From positions 14,585,566 through 14,649,565 of the forward strand of contig OX336340.1 of assembly GCA_946902875.1 (NCBI GenBank): a stretch of DNA of 64,000 nt, given 5' to 3'. The notes under the pieces are model-generated. The model searched no databases. It had not been told where the DNA came from and worked only from the letters and a program-made list of their open reading frames with translations. Numbering within the stretch: the first letter of the stretch is position 1; each line of letters begins with the position of its first letter. Source of the stretch: Nematopogon swammerdamellus. Lineage: Eukaryota > Arthropoda > Insecta > Lepidoptera > Adelidae. Shown piece by piece: positions 11,610-23,368 of the stretch. The translations under genes were made by a program, and so were the position numbers.

Positions 11610-11930
11610 AGGAACGTCCAGCACCGGACCCACTAGAGGCCCAGGTGCTGAAGGAAGGGGTGTCCAACACCGGACCCACGAGAGGCCCAGGTGTTGAAGG
11701 GAAAGAGGTGTCCAACACCGGACCCACGAGAGGCCCAGGTGTTGAAGGGAAACTAGCAAAGGGACCCACGAGAGGCCCACCAGGCTAGGGAAGTGAGGCA
11801 CTAGCAAAGGCCCAGGTGTTGAAGGGAAACTAGCAAAGGGACCCACGAGAGGCCCACCAGGCTAGGGGAGAGGGGAAATAGCAAGGGGACCCACGAGAGG
11901 CCCACCGAGCTAGGGAGATGAGTCCGGTTC
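11610..11930. repeat. Minisatellite of GACCCACGAGAGGCCCA-type units
   Basis: GGACCCACGAGAGGCCCA recurs about six times, with interspersed AGGTGTTGAAGGGAA and CCAACACC segments that are partly self-complementary. The minus-strand frames over it (11547-11846, 11572-11769, 11830-12027) are repeat translations, not genes. Confidence 0.75.
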
Positions 11931-12244
11931 GAGAGGCGAAGCCGAACTGATTTACTCTTACATGTGTGCCCCTTTTATATGCTTCCGAGACTAGGCGAGC
12001 TGGACGTTGATTGGTGGATTCGAACACTGCCGGTAGCGTTCGACTCCGTCCGCTGCGCTGTCGGTCGTCGCGCTGCTGTGCGGCGCGAGCTCGTTCGATG
12101 TTTGAATTCGTGACGCGGCAATATGTCTCGTCACAAGACGAATAGATGTTTATCGATCGATATAGGCTTATCGACGCATTTGTGCTCCCGCTGCTGATAT
12201 GGCTGGCTGACGACGCATCTTTTACTCTTGCGATGTATAGGCCA

Positions 12245-12330
12245 CCACACCTTGGCTAACCAGGTGCCATGTCAGTGTGTCGTTTTTAGTGTTACACTGA
12301 ACTGTACTAGGAGGACAGTTCAATGTAGCA
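12245..12330 (-). repeat. SINE body fragment
   Basis: AACCAGGTGCCATGTCAGTG followed by TACACTGAACTG-type sequence matches the SINE body at 15500 and 42890. Only a short piece remains. Confidence 0.5.
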
Positions 12331-12637
12331 ACTCCTAACGCCCGGTTAATTTATATTAAATTTACGCCTTATATAGTTAAATAAGGATGCGTTTAGGTAG
12401 TCTGTTACATAATATAGGTACTTACGCCTTATTTAACTTAACTAAAATAAATAAAATAACAATCATACTCGAAATATAAAAAAAGCCCCAGTTGCACTCC
12501 GTGAGTGCCGGCAGAAGTGAAAACTTTTTGTATTTCCGAAAATAATTCTTAGGTGGTTATAAAAAAAACTAAACACCCTAAAAAAATTTAAACACCATAA
12601 CATTGCTTAAAAAAGAAAACAAAAGAAAAAAAAATTG

Positions 12638-12712
12638 AGGGATTCGAACCCATGGTCAAAAAATACAAATCCTACACTCTTACCATTGAGCCACGAAATC
12701 ACATAAACGACC
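12638..12712 (-). tRNA. tRNA-like pseudogene (degenerate)
   Basis: The minus strand shows an A-box-like TGGCTCAATGGTAAGAG, a B-box-like GGTTCGAATCCC and then a T-run, the layout of a tRNA-derived sequence. The anticodon stem and acceptor do not pair. The middle (AGGATTTGTAT) faintly recalls a tRNA-Thr anticodon arm. It is a relic or a SINE head, not a working tRNA. Confidence 0.4.
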
Positions 12713-12819
12713 AAACGAATATCGGATTCCTTTGATTCTTTTTCGGCTTTACTGTCACTGAGAGACGAACAGAATTGATCCCGAGCCACTCGTAACTTAA
12801 CCCTTAATGCAATGACTTC

Positions 12820-13365
12820 AAATCAAATCAAAATATACTTTATTGTACACCATAAAAAGGAACACAACAGGCGAGTTTAATGCAGAGTAGCATTCTTTAC
12901 AAACTAACCTTTGGGATGTGGAGAAGCTGATAGGGCGGACAATGCAGTGCAAGAGAGAAGCGTGAAAAATAAGACTATTAAATAAATGGACACAAACAAT
13001 AGCTACATAGATACATACATAAAATAAATAATATAAGGTACGTACATATTATATTTATACATAAACTACATATACATATGTAAACATATATTTTATAATA
13101 TAGAACCATCTGAATAAAAGTTACAAGAACGTAATTAAGGGAAATTTATATTACTCGTCGCCGTCAGAATCAGATAGAAACAGTTTGCGAATACGTTCTC
13201 TAAACATGTGGATAGTAGTGCAGCGCCGTACCTGTTCAGGCAAATGATTCCACATGCGAGCCGCATTGACTGTGAATGAGTCCGTGTAAAATGAACTAGA
13301 GTGAGTTGGTATTGCTAGAAGTAGATTGTCAGATGATCTCAGAGAGAGACCACTTAAGGTTACAT
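12820..13365 (-). mobile_element. CR1/jockey-group LINE 3' fragment
   Basis: Reading the minus strand, an ORF tail containing YTDSFTVNAARMWNHLPEQV and MFRERIRKLFLSDSDGDE stops at 13151-13153. About 330 bp of 3' UTR follows, ending in an (AATC)n-like tail at about 12820-12836. This is the standard C-terminal motif of CR1/jockey-like ORF2 proteins. Everything 5' of it is missing (5' truncation). Confidence 0.7.
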
Positions 13366-13612
13366 TTTAAATAATAAAAATAAATCTGTCGCTTTTCGAG
13401 ATCTGACGCGAGTTTAACATTTTTTACCCACCTGAAAAGTGCCAAGCGCCGCTAAAGAAGTTTTCACTTCAAAAATTAACAGATTTCGTGCCTTACACGA
13501 CTATCGAGCACATTGAAAATGAATCTACGGAATTCGAAAAAATATTGTCGCTGAGCGACACGAGAAAGTGTAAAAGATACGTCGTCAGCCAGCCATATCA
13601 GGTTACACTATA

Positions 13613-13940
13613 TCCAACGAGCCCAAATATGGAGGATTTATCATGTGTAGTTTAGGAGTTCCTATGGCTTCCTTCCGGCTCCATCATCAGGACCCTGGAA
13701 ATAACATATGACTAGAGTACTTGCGAAGACAAATCCAACGAGCCCAAACACGGTCGATTTATCATGTGTGGTTTAGGAGTTCCTATGGCTTCATTTCGGC
13801 TCCATCATCACCTGGACATCATATATGACAAGAGTACTTGCGAAGACAAATCCAACGAGTCCAAACACGATGGGCTTATCATGTGTAGTTTAGGAGTTCC
13901 TATTGGCTTCCTTCCGCCTCCATCATCAGAACCCAACTAA
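13613..13940. repeat. ~120-bp tandem repeat, three units
   Basis: Units start at 13613, 13734 and 13851 with TCCAACGAGYCCAAA. Each contains TCATGTGTAGTTTAGGAGTT, GGCTCCATCATCA and AGAGTACTTGCGAAGACAAA. The third unit is shorter. The array is the loop of the nested fold-back. Confidence 0.8.
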
Positions 13941-15427
13941 CCTTTTCCTTATCCCGACTTTCTCGTGTCGCTCAGCGAAAATATTTTTTCGAATTCCGTA
14001 GATTCATTTCCAATGTGCTCGATAGTCGTGTGAGGCACGAAATCTGTGAATTAATTGTTTCAAAAAGGTTGAGCTACAGGGCAAACCCTTAACTCGATCG
14101 TCTTTCTTTTAGGCTTAAATTGTAGCTGACTAAATTGTCCAGAGGGATTTTTCTCAAATTTTTTATATCATTCTTCGTTTCCAAAATATCGAGCACCAAA
14201 ATCAAAAATTCGGAAAAAATTTAATTTTTTTTTTTCACTATTTCGGCCTAACTTTTTTCTTTTTTTACTTTCTTGAATTATTCTTTTTGCACCTTACAGC
14301 TCTCATGAATACGCGTCTTTTGAGCCTTCATAATCCGATTCATCAATATTATATCTTCACAGCTCTCCGAGATATAAGGGGATCGCACTTTTTCGTCAAA
14401 TCGGGACTGGAACGAACCAAAAGTCATTTTCAATGTCAAAAATATTTTCAAAATATCTACTTTACCAATAATAACGGCTTAAAGTAGTCTCAGCATACTG
14501 AGTTCATACTTCAGTTTCCCATACACTCGGAAGCTGTGATGTACGTAGATATCATGGTTGGCAACATTTTCAAAAGCCGGTGTTGTGCGGGCGCGGCGCG
14601 GCGCAGCGGCGGCGGGGTGAAGTGCCATCGCGACTGAAGTGGCGCCGGCGCCGCCGGCAGCGGTCTACCGGCCCCCCGGTCCCGTCACCGCGCACAACAA
14701 AGCAACAACTTTCCCGACAAGATTACATTGTGAAATTGTGAAAAGAGCAAGGGGAAACTGAATGAAACCCTTCCGCCCACCCTCGACCGCGCGGTCCGGT
14801 GATCGCGGGCGTCGGGACCGGCGAGGTGACCGCATCCTGATCTCGCGCTTCACGATAATACCTGATTCAATTGTCGTCGCTTCACATATTGAAAGCGCGG
14901 CCAGGAAGGTGTTTTTTTGAAGTGAAAACTTCTTTAGCGGCGCTTGGCACTTTTTTTAGATGGGTAAAAAATGTTAAACTCGCGTCAGATCTCGCGTCAG
15001 ATCCGTAGCCTGATCGAAAAAGCGTAAGATTCGAAACTTCTTTAGCGGCGCTTGGCACTTTTTTTAGATGGGTAAAATAGTTAAACTCGCGTCAGATCCG
15101 TAGCCTTATCGAAAAAGCGTAAGATTCGTTGAAATTATGGATGAAAGTTGATTTTTCTGAGAAATAAACTTTTTGATGTAAAATAATTATATAATAGTTC
15201 TGTAGTGTTAAATTTTTTATGTAATATAAATTGTCATGTTTGTCTACGATAGCGCAATAAATGAATATTGTATATTACCACATAAATGATAGTACTTTTA
15301 TACTGATAAATAAAACAATTCGTGCGAAATTATTCCCTAACCATTCCAAAATATTCAAAAATGCACAACGTTGATGTTTAAGTTTTCACTTCTGCCGGCA
15401 CTCCCGGAGTGCAACCTTAGGGTTTTT

Positions 15428-15652
15428 TTTATAGAAACTGACACGGTTGGCTACATTACCTACAACATCTGTGATGTCAGCCCATAACACCGGGTGATCT
15501 AGGTGCCATGTCAGTTCTTCCCTTCATTACATGTCGGCTACACTGAACTGGAGAGAAAACGTGAACTATTTAAATCGCCGTTTCATTCAGTGCAGTGGTA
15601 CCAATCCGGGGGGGATAAACCCTACCACCTAGTAAGGTAAGAAGGGAAGGGA
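15428..15652 (-). repeat. SINE body copy 1 of a tandem pair
   Basis: Begins with a T-run, then ATAGAAACTGACACGGTTGG, TCAGCCCATAACACCGGGT, GGCTACACTGAACTGG, GGATAAACCCTACCACC and TAGTAAGGTAAGAAGGGAA. The 5S-like head is absent. It directly abuts the second copy. Confidence 0.75.
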
Positions 15653-15990
15653 CCTTTTTTTTTTTTTATAGAAACTGACATGGTTGGCTACATCACCTAC
15701 AACGTCCGTGATGTCAGCCCATAACACCGGGTGAACTAGGTGCCATGTCAGTGCTTCCCCCTTTGATCGTGCCGGCTACACTGAACTGGTCGGAAAACAC
15801 AAACTATTTACATAGCCGTTTAGACCGACGCGACGTTTCATTCAGTGCGGTGGTACCAACCCGGGCGGGTTAAACCCTACCACCAAGTAAGATTAGGAGG
15901 GAAGGGACCTACAGCTTTACGTGGAATCCGAACCACGGTCAGCCTCTAACGGTCCAGCGGTCACTCATCCAAGTGCTGACCGCGCTCAGG
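15653..15990 (-). repeat. SINE with partial 5S-rRNA-like head, copy 2
   Basis: Same body as the previous copy, then TTACGTGGAATCCGAACCA and GTCACTCATCCAAGTGCTGA, the reverse complement of a 5S rRNA internal-promoter-like segment (AGTACTTGGATGGGTGAC in better copies). The head is cut off near 15985. Confidence 0.75.
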
Positions 15991-16520
15991 GTTGAAAGAA
16001 TTTAAATCTTTTGATGAAAGTGTGAAACGTAGGCGAATTTGTCTAGTACCTAGGTCACATGATATGCGAAAAATTAATACACGATCTGTGCACTCGCGCG
16101 CCGGTGGGGTCTTGCCTTGCCTAACGATGCTAACGAACCTCTTCGGTTCACCACGTTGCATTACCGCAACCCTCGGCCCTCAGCGCTCTGCTTATAACCA
16201 ACCACAAGGTGCATCGTAGTGTGTTATATTACTTAAGTAAAAGGGTTCCGTGTACTTATAAAGCGGCCAGATTCGAACAATGAAATTCCGGAAAATTTCT
16301 AAGAATTATACGGATCTATAATTTGGCTGGCTCTAAAGTGTTCGTGTTCACTCATTGCCAAAGATTTTTTTTTGCATATTACTACTAATAATGCAAGTAT
16401 TCGGAACAAAAATATTATATGTAAAAGGCATTAATTTTAGATTAGTTTTAGTTTTAGTGTATTGGTGTATTTTGTATTACTGTTATTTGTTTTTTCTCCA
16501 TTAAATAGACGGTTAATACT

Positions 16521-16584
16521 ATTAAAGGCATGTACGTACGTATTAAAGGCATGTACGTACGTATTAAAGGCATGTACGTACGTA
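16521..16584. repeat. 21-bp tandem repeat, three units
   Basis: ATTAAAGGCATGTACGTACG repeats exactly with starts at 16521, 16542 and 16563. The GTACGTAC core is palindromic. Confidence 0.9.
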
Positions 16585-17293
16585 TTTCTATTGATATTAC
16601 GTACACCGTGGAAATTTAATAATTTCGTGCAAACTTTTATGAAATAAGATAAAAATTATTACGTTTTCAGAATAATCCCATTGAGTCCCGGACATCTATC
16701 AGCCTTGGTCGGGGAGCACAGGGTTCCGTTGCAACCGGTAGCCAAATAATAGTTAAGCTGAGGGGGCGGGCTACGAATGACAAAAGACTAATGGGGTAGG
16801 CGGGACCGGCCTCCTTTCCATTCCCTTTAACCGAATCAATACCTATTCCGGTGCCAGGCTTCGGGACCATTCCCCGACCTTCGCGATCTAGTTCGTACAA
16901 CGCGCGAAGTGAAATTAAGCGAAATTGCACGCGTGGTCGCGAAACCAGCTAGTGGCGAGGAATTGATTCGGTGATGGAGGCGGAGTCGGAGTATATCGGG
17001 TGTGTAAAGAGGGGGGAGAGGGAGAGGGGGCGGCGGCGTCACGCACACATTGATCCCGTCATGTCGGCCTCCGCCGAATCTAGTCGAGGTCAGATCGTCT
17101 AAAATCAGAAAGTCTGAAAGTTGCAAAATTTGGCTTTCTGCCAAATTTCTGAATTTGCACCAAAGCTGCTAAAAGCATAGCATACAAAATTTCCCACATT
17201 CACAAAACGCTTCGCCAATTAAAAAATCCGCTGTTTTGCTTCTGCTGCCAACCAGTTTGTAGGATAATAAGCCGTCATATTCAATATAGAAGA

Positions 17294-17343
17294 TTGCTCT
17301 CTCGCTCTCTCTCCTCTCTCTCTCTATCTCTCTCTCTCTCTTT
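17294..17343. repeat. (CT)n microsatellite
   Basis: Nearly uninterrupted CT dinucleotides, continuing into a T-run. Confidence 0.9.
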
Positions 17344-17489
17344 TTTATTGTGCGAAAACTTTATTCTGGGTTTGAATGTTTTCTTTTTTTTTTTTGTCAA
17401 ATTATGTAATAATAACAGTTTTAAACATTTTTAATTAGTGAGAAATACATTTCTAAGACTCATAGTTTTATAGGACTCCACCTCCAACT

Positions 17490-17640
17490 CTATATCTCTA
17501 TTAATTTCAACTTTATACCTCTACCCGTTCCTGAGAAAACTTGTGGTGAGAGATCAACAGACAGACAACAAAGTGATCCTATAAGGGTTCCGTTTTTTTT
17601 TTCCTGTTTTGACGTACGGAACCCTAAAAACATTAATAAA
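17490..17640 (+). repeat. Interspersed repeat, 'TACGGAACCCTAAAAA' family 3' part
   Basis: TACCTCTACCCGTTCCTGAG, ACAGACAGACAACAAAGTGA, GGGTTCCGTTTTTTTTTTCC and ACGTACGGAACCCTAAAAAC follow in order, matching the layout at 44040-44190. Confidence 0.55.
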
Positions 17641-19445
17641 GCATCTTGGCAACAGAACCCTCATATATTCTTCATATTCGTATAACATCGTATTTGTTAG
17701 TTCACTTAATTATTTTATATAGATAAAGTTGGGGAAGTAGTGAAGGTAAGACGGAAGGAGGCAGCGACGCGGTAATGAATCCGATTATCATTAGCGGGCA
17801 GGGCGTATGTAACGATATTGCATCGTCGGTGGAGGCGGTGGTGGTGGTGGTGGTGGGACGCGCGGGCCTCGAGGAGGCGGCACGGGACGCTGCTGTCGCC
17901 TCCCGACCCGACCGCGCTCACACGTCTTATCTCGACGCTCACATCGTTGCCTAGAAACGTAAGCGACGATCGAAAAGTGTTCGCTCCATAATTTGTAACG
18001 CAATCTCGTTGATAAATCTCGGTTTGTGTCGTGAGTTTCTCCGCGACTTTCTAGCTCTCATCGGTCGGTTTATTTGAGCAGCAAAACGAAACTTCATCAG
18101 TGTTCCTAGATAAAACTTCACCGAAAACGACTTTCGTTGTGGTGTTGCTTCAGAACAGTAATAAATAACTTACCTATGTTTGAATTTGTGTTCGTTCAGT
18201 AGTTATTCGGGCGGCCCAAATGTTGTGATTACAAAAGTTTGATCGTCTAATTAGGAAATGACACGTACCTGTAATTTAATGCTTGCTGGCATCAGGCCAA
18301 TATGCAGAGAACGCCAGCATATTTCAGTTTCTAGTAGGTATGCTTGTGAATATTTTTGATATTAATATGTTGATGAGAGGGGGGGAGAAAGATGGCCTGC
18401 TTTTATGCGGTATATACAAATACTAACATATTTACATATTTTCAATCACTATCCAGAATAAATAGGTATACACTGAACTGAGCTTCGTAAACTGAAACTT
18501 TCAAAACGTTAAATCAACTATATTTATAACTAATAATTGATAGAAATTAATGTATAAACTATGAATTGTTAGTCAACGTCTTATCTTATAGCAAATTAAC
18601 AAAAATGTATGGTTGTTGTAAGGTTCTTTCTGTTTGTAATTAATGTGGCGCAGTAATATATCACTTAAGAAACTTTGGTTCAAACTGAGTTTTCGGAGAG
18701 CTCTTCGAAATTCCTAATGGGTTGCTGCTGGAGGGCTAGAGAATGTACCTAATATTATAATTATTTGCTGAATATTCTCAAGCTTTTAGGGGCCTATCAA
18801 TTCAGAGATATGCTAGTGAAAGGAATCATTTACCTACATTGTCATTAGTTAATCCTTTCCTTTAGTTCCAGTTAAAGTACATTCTTAGTTATATTGTGTT
18901 AGGTATGCATATATTAATATAAATTGAACTGTTTTTATATATATTTTTTAAATTTTTTGTTTAATGAATATGTTTTTTTTTTCTTCATACATATAACGTT
19001 TATCTTCGTAAGAGTCGTAGAATATACCACTATTGACTATAATAAAATTACAACACGTCACTGTATCTAAATACAGCGTTTTGCTAGGTGTACTTACATA
19101 TATTATACATAGATGTGTGATAAATCAACAAATATCGTGTGCATACCGTGTACATAAATGATATTATGTTTATAAACTATTTTATCACGAATTCACGCTT
19201 GATTAAAAACCAAATTTGGCCCTATCTGAGGGGCAGGAAAATGTTTTCCACTATCTCATACAAAATTCCATCGCAAATTTTACCCAGCCTTTTGGGTCGC
19301 GTTCAAATTTTATTACATTCCTTATCGGATTACCTCACCTATCTGCAAAATATCAGTTATTTGCCTCTCTGGTTTTACTAGTAGCTATGTAGCAGGGACG
19401 AGAAGGAGGCGGGTAGCTTTGTAAATACAATATCGTTTGGGAGTG

Positions 19446-19745
19446 ATTTTTTTATAGAAAGCGCGACATGTACCTAACGCCAAGCCACCCATAAGTTTAC
19501 TAACCTTGCCAATCGCATCGGTCGTTTGAGGGAAGGAAAACAACCTTAATAATAGTGCGGATAATATAATATTTTCCACATTTTCTGGTTTCGAAACCGT
19601 CATACAAATGGAACCAGTGCAGTATAGCCAGCAATCCAAAGGAACGTCTCCGGTATGACACCTACCTATGCGAAGGTGATATTGGGTGGTCGGAGCATGT
19701 GCTTTGGCTAGCCTGACTTAGCCACCCATACCGGATTAATATATT
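19446..19745 (-). mobile_element. Non-LTR 3' remnant (same family as 7790 and 53245)
   Basis: TTTTTATAGAAAGCGCGACA starts it, and GTGATATTGGGTGGTCGGAG, GCATGTGCTTTGGCTAGCC and CCCATACCGGATTA end it. The order matches 53255-53680. No open frame survives. Confidence 0.55.
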
Positions 19746-20453
19746 AAAAACATAAATAAAAATATAGATCTTAATATGTTTATGAATCGTCTTGTACTTA
19801 CTTTTAAACTAAATTTATGAATACTGAATCACGTAAGAATGAGGTACATAAAAGAGATAGTAAATCGTTAATGACATAGTTACATGTTCACAACAGTATG
19901 AATCCCTAAGAAAGCACTTTGAGTTTACTAGCGATTTGAGGAAACCATCGTCAAACTACTATAGTGAATAAGTTCGCTGACGTGCATGCCAAGGCTTTCT
20001 TCATACGCCAGGAAATTCAAAGTGGGAACGCTATTCTAAGAGTACCTACTGGGGACATGACAGCTTTGGCAGAAATTATGAGATTTTTTTATTCATAATT
20101 CTACCTACATACATGTTTATTTTATAATTTTTGAAGATAAATCAGTATTGTTTTAAAAATATTATGTTAAAATCAATAATTATAAAAAAGTTCAAACTTG
20201 TTCATTTGAACAGGCACATTAAAAACGATAATTTAAAATTACATAGTCCAGATTTAATTTACTGAAATATATATAATTTAATTACGTGGCGCACGTGCTG
20301 TTGAGTAAACTAGCCAAATATTCAACGATTTACAAGCACCCATTCAGGTTTATCCGATAGCATTTATGGGTTAAGCAAAATTAATAAATTGTTGACCAAT
20401 CCACCTAGAAAGTGCCTAGAATAACATATATTACGCTGCCTAATAAATAGAAT

Positions 20454-20745
20454 GTCAGTAAGTCAGTCAGTCAGTCAGTCAGCGTGTATGCGTCCAATGC
20501 TGGACATACGCCTCTCCAATTTTCCTCCAGTCCTCCCGGCCATCAGCGGTACGGAACCACCGCTTTCCGCCGACGTACTTGATGTCTTCGTCACACCTGG
20601 CGGGTGGTCTTACCACAATCCGTTTTCCTGTCCACAACCGCCGGTGTAGTACACGGTTACTCCAACGTTCGTCATCTCTTTGTATAACGTGCCCAGCCCA
20701 CTGCCAAATGAACAGAATGCAGATGAGTAATTTGGGAGCTTCCAC
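20454..20745 (-). mobile_element. RTE-clade LINE 3' fragment with (GACT)n tail
   Basis: The minus strand encodes WAGHVIQRDDERWSNRVLHR, RPPARCDEDIKYVGGKRWF and WRKIGEAYVQHWTHTR, then TGA. This is the diagnostic C-terminus of RTE/BovB-like ORF2 proteins (WAGH ... RPPxRW-DD ... GEAYVQQW). The stop is embedded in a (TGAC)n tail at 20454-20480. The upstream RT is missing. Confidence 0.8.
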
Positions 20746-22904
20746 AAACGTAAATAAAAATACTTTAATGCGAGAAATATTATTTACTTATTAGAGTGGC
20801 TTTGACAAGCTCCCTTTTTATTATGTAATTCTGAAAGGGAGTGTTTTATAATTATAAGACAGTCAGACTAATTGATACAAGTCAATAATTTGTGTTAATA
20901 AATAGGCGTTTCAGTAGTCTGTTGGTTGAATGAGTTAATCAGCGTTCTGTGTTTTCCTCCAATTTATAAAACTCGTCGGTAGCGTCGTAGGAACGGTCTG
21001 CAGCGAATTAAAGGAGCAACTTCGCTGCAAACAACTCTATCGACGGAAGTGGAGTGAAGTTGGGAACAAGGTAACACAATAAGCTCCGCGCCACCTAATT
21101 GGGCAAGTTCGTGTTGTAAACTAGCGACACGGCAGCCATAGTACTGCTACTTGCAGTAGTTAGACTCGACTCTCGAGTAGCAGTCGATGCAGAGAGGACC
21201 TGTAGGCACTACTGCATATGGCTTATTTCTTACTTCAAACTTATTTGACCCTCGCCACAGACTACAGGCGACTGAAAACTGTAACTGTAATGGCAGTCAA
21301 GTGCAAGATACGTTTGCATGTACATAGATCATATAATATATTTGTAGACATTTTCCTAGAAAAACATGTAAAGGGACATTATCACACACAGCTTTTAAGC
21401 ACGGTCATAATATGTATGATGGACTTGTCGATTGGTATGATACTTGGCTCTGCTTTTTATATCGTTAAGTATTTATTATTAATATATTATAATTGTGAAT
21501 TTGAAAAAAAACCGATAGGTGAATCGCTTATATGACCAACGAATATTTTTTCGATGTTTAGTTTTATCTCCCTCTCTGTCATATCTCGGTTCAAAATGTA
21601 TATATCGCATAATCTTCATCATGCGAGTAAATGTTATAATCGAATGAATAATCATTCGCACAAAGACGGTAAGCTTTGTAGAGCACGCAAGGACTGAGAA
21701 CGTTATTAGCCGGTTCAATGGAGCCGTCGCCGTTTGAAGATGGCGGACGAAACGGTACTGATATATTTCGCACATGCGGCAACTCGCCGGAGCAAGAAAC
21801 AAATATTAACGATCGCAATAATTTACAAAAGCTAACTCTGTGGGAATAACATTAAAACTAGAAAAACAACATCTCACCGAAGACCGTTTGAAATCGTTAT
21901 TTAGTGTTGCCGTAGTAGCAAAAAAGCTAAAACTAGGGTCAAATAAAGAAAATAATAATGGATAGTTGGCTACGGTGTCTTGTAAATCGTTAGGTAACTT
22001 CCAATATGCTCAATCGAAACTCACTGTGATAAAATGTTCTTCAATCGAAAACCTATTTCCTTTTAAACATTTAAGTGTCGTTACGAACAATCTACTTTCG
22101 CCCCTCGCACCCTAAATTGAATTTTGGAACTATTGCGCTCGCTGGAAAAGCTAAAACTTTCAGTGATTATATTTAGCCGTTACCTTTTCAATAACGTGAC
22201 TTAATGGGCGCGGAGGTCTCGCGCCGGTCGTAAAGAGGGCCGGGGCAGAGGAGAGAGGGATGAGAGACGGAAGTGTCGAGGAGGGTTGCTCGACGCGACG
22301 CGCCACGTGCCGACGACTATATACGCGACTCCGCCGACCTACTACGCGGCGGCGCGAGGCGGTCGCGAGAACTAAAATGAAACGTGAAAACAATCTGCAA
22401 GTAGCGTATGAATACGTACAAATGGAGTATTGAGCTCGCACCGACCAGAGTGCGGCGGTATCGGAAGAGCGATCATTATCTGAAGCCGTTTCGGAGGTAA
22501 GAACTTTGTTAGCAACGCGTTTCGAATATTTTGTTGGGAAAGTTTCTCTCTAGGAAGTCGAACTCTTGCTGTCCGTGAGCTAAATAAAGACTCTTAACGT
22601 GTAAGTCTTGAAATCCTTTCCAATTTAGCACTAAATAATTCGAGAAGATCGGTCTGTTAAATTGTCGAAATAAAGCGGAATAATTCACCCACTGTCCTTT
22701 GACCGGGATCGGTTCAAAGGGCATCGTGACTTTGATTAATAGTTTCCAGTATTTTCTCACAGGACTGCCGTCCGATAAAACATCGAAGGGGCCCGGGGAT
22801 TACACAATAAAAATGTCCACCTTCTAAGACTCTCGGCTAACGTTTTAGAGTTTCCGAAGGACTGTTTTTTTAGTGTAGGTTTTTTACGCAAGTTTGGGAT
22901 GGGG

Positions 22905-23010
22905 ACCTAACTAAGAAAAAGTGAAACGTCACGAAAGTACGAACGGAAGTTATAACGCTCCTCACTGGCTGCATAGCCCAGCGCCATCTGTGAGAGTATA
23001 TTATTTTGAA
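22905..23010 (+). repeat. Interspersed repeat shared with 48580-48690
   Basis: GGGACCTAACTAAGAAAAAG, GTGAAACGTCACGAAAGTAC and AACGCTCCTCACTGGCTGC match the reverse complement of 48590-48690 closely. No coding sense. Confidence 0.55.
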
Positions 23011-23219
23011 GTGGAGCCATTTTATTAGTTCAAAGAAATATCGCATAGATGGTGCTATCCGGATCGAAATTAAATCAATTTGATTTTGAATACAAATCGT
23101 AAGAAGCTTTTTTTTGTTATTAAGAATCAAATTTCGCCACATAGAGCACGCAAGGATGCCTGCTGCCTATTATGCTCTGCGTAATGGATGACGTGTAACG
23201 TGTGAATGGTTGTCGGCAG

Positions 23220-23368
23220 ATCTCGGACGATGACCGCATGTCGCTGACGACGGCGGTGTCGGACGAGGAGGAGCCCGGAGAGAGCGCTATGAACTCGCCC
23301 TACAAAGGCAAGCAGACCGGCGCCGCCGCTGCCTCTTTCAACTGCACCGGCGCCGTCAGGAAGGCTGG
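23220..23368 (+). CDS. sif: still life (sif/TIAM), linker exon before the PH domain
   Basis: The acceptor CGGCAG|ATCTCG and donor CTGG|GTGAGT bound 149 nt that read as 49 codons plus two bases of a Gly codon. The translation [19 protein letters not shown] ... [26 protein letters not shown] is one I recognise as the acidic and Ala/Thr linker directly before the N-terminal PH domain of insect SIF. The phase-0 start matches the end of the 4150-5085 exon. The phase-2 end completes GGA (Gly) with the first base of the exon at 52797. No domain sits in the exon itself. The short acidic Ser/Asp stretch could be phosphorylated, which is inference only. Confidence 0.9.

Larger units (their letters stand above)
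9845..12193. mobile_element. 2.35 kb element with ~53-bp terminal inverted repeats
   Basis: The left end CAGCGGGAGCACAAATGCGT (from 9845) and the right end (to 12193) are inverted complements over about 53 bp with only a few mismatches. The interior has a TATA box (TATAAAAG near 10695), an AATAAA near 11487, a 22-bp tandem repeat (11110-11175) and a minisatellite (about 11610-11930). I see no transposase. Class is unknown: it may be a non-autonomous DNA transposon that captured an LTR-like promoter/poly(A) cassette, or a composite. No clear target-site duplication is visible. Confidence 0.55.
12480..15427. mobile_element. Nested fold-back composite (A-B-C...C'-B'-A')
   Basis: Three inverted pairs are nested. 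A: 12480-12527 and 15381-15427 (GTGCCGGCAGAAGTGAAAAC). B: 13392-13472 and 14917-15010, the latter duplicated in tandem at 15033-15130 (CTTTAGCGGCGCTTGGCACT). C: 13475-13570 and 13962-14060 (GAATCTACGGAATTCGAAAA). A LINE fragment lies between A and B, and a three-unit tandem array lies between C and C'. No transposase is seen. Block 13570-13603 also matches 12199-12233 in inverted orientation. Confidence 0.6.
5086..23219 (+). other. sif: sif intron 1 (about 18.1 kb)
   Basis: Bounded by GTTGGT at 5086 and CGGCAG at 23214-23219. Repeats listed separately occupy much of it. In the remaining stretches (5101-5440, 6190-7130, 8140-9844, 16000-17480, 17645-19440, 19750-20450, 20750-23219) I see no convincing exon, RNA gene or named element. 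GC-rich patches occur at about 8500-8690, 9530-9700, 14580-14850, 16960-17080, 17820-17930 and 22200-22360. Their open frames are low-complexity Ala/Pro/Arg and not supported. Small extra or alternative sif exons cannot be excluded. Confidence 0.6.

Noticed and set aside
11547..11846. 99-codon minus ORF with repeating PFASFPSTPGPL-type sequence
   Set aside because: Translation of a minisatellite; no start context or family.
17715..18003. Minus ORFs with His or Pro runs
   Set aside because: The runs come from a (GGT)n repeat at about 17834-17856 read in different frames.
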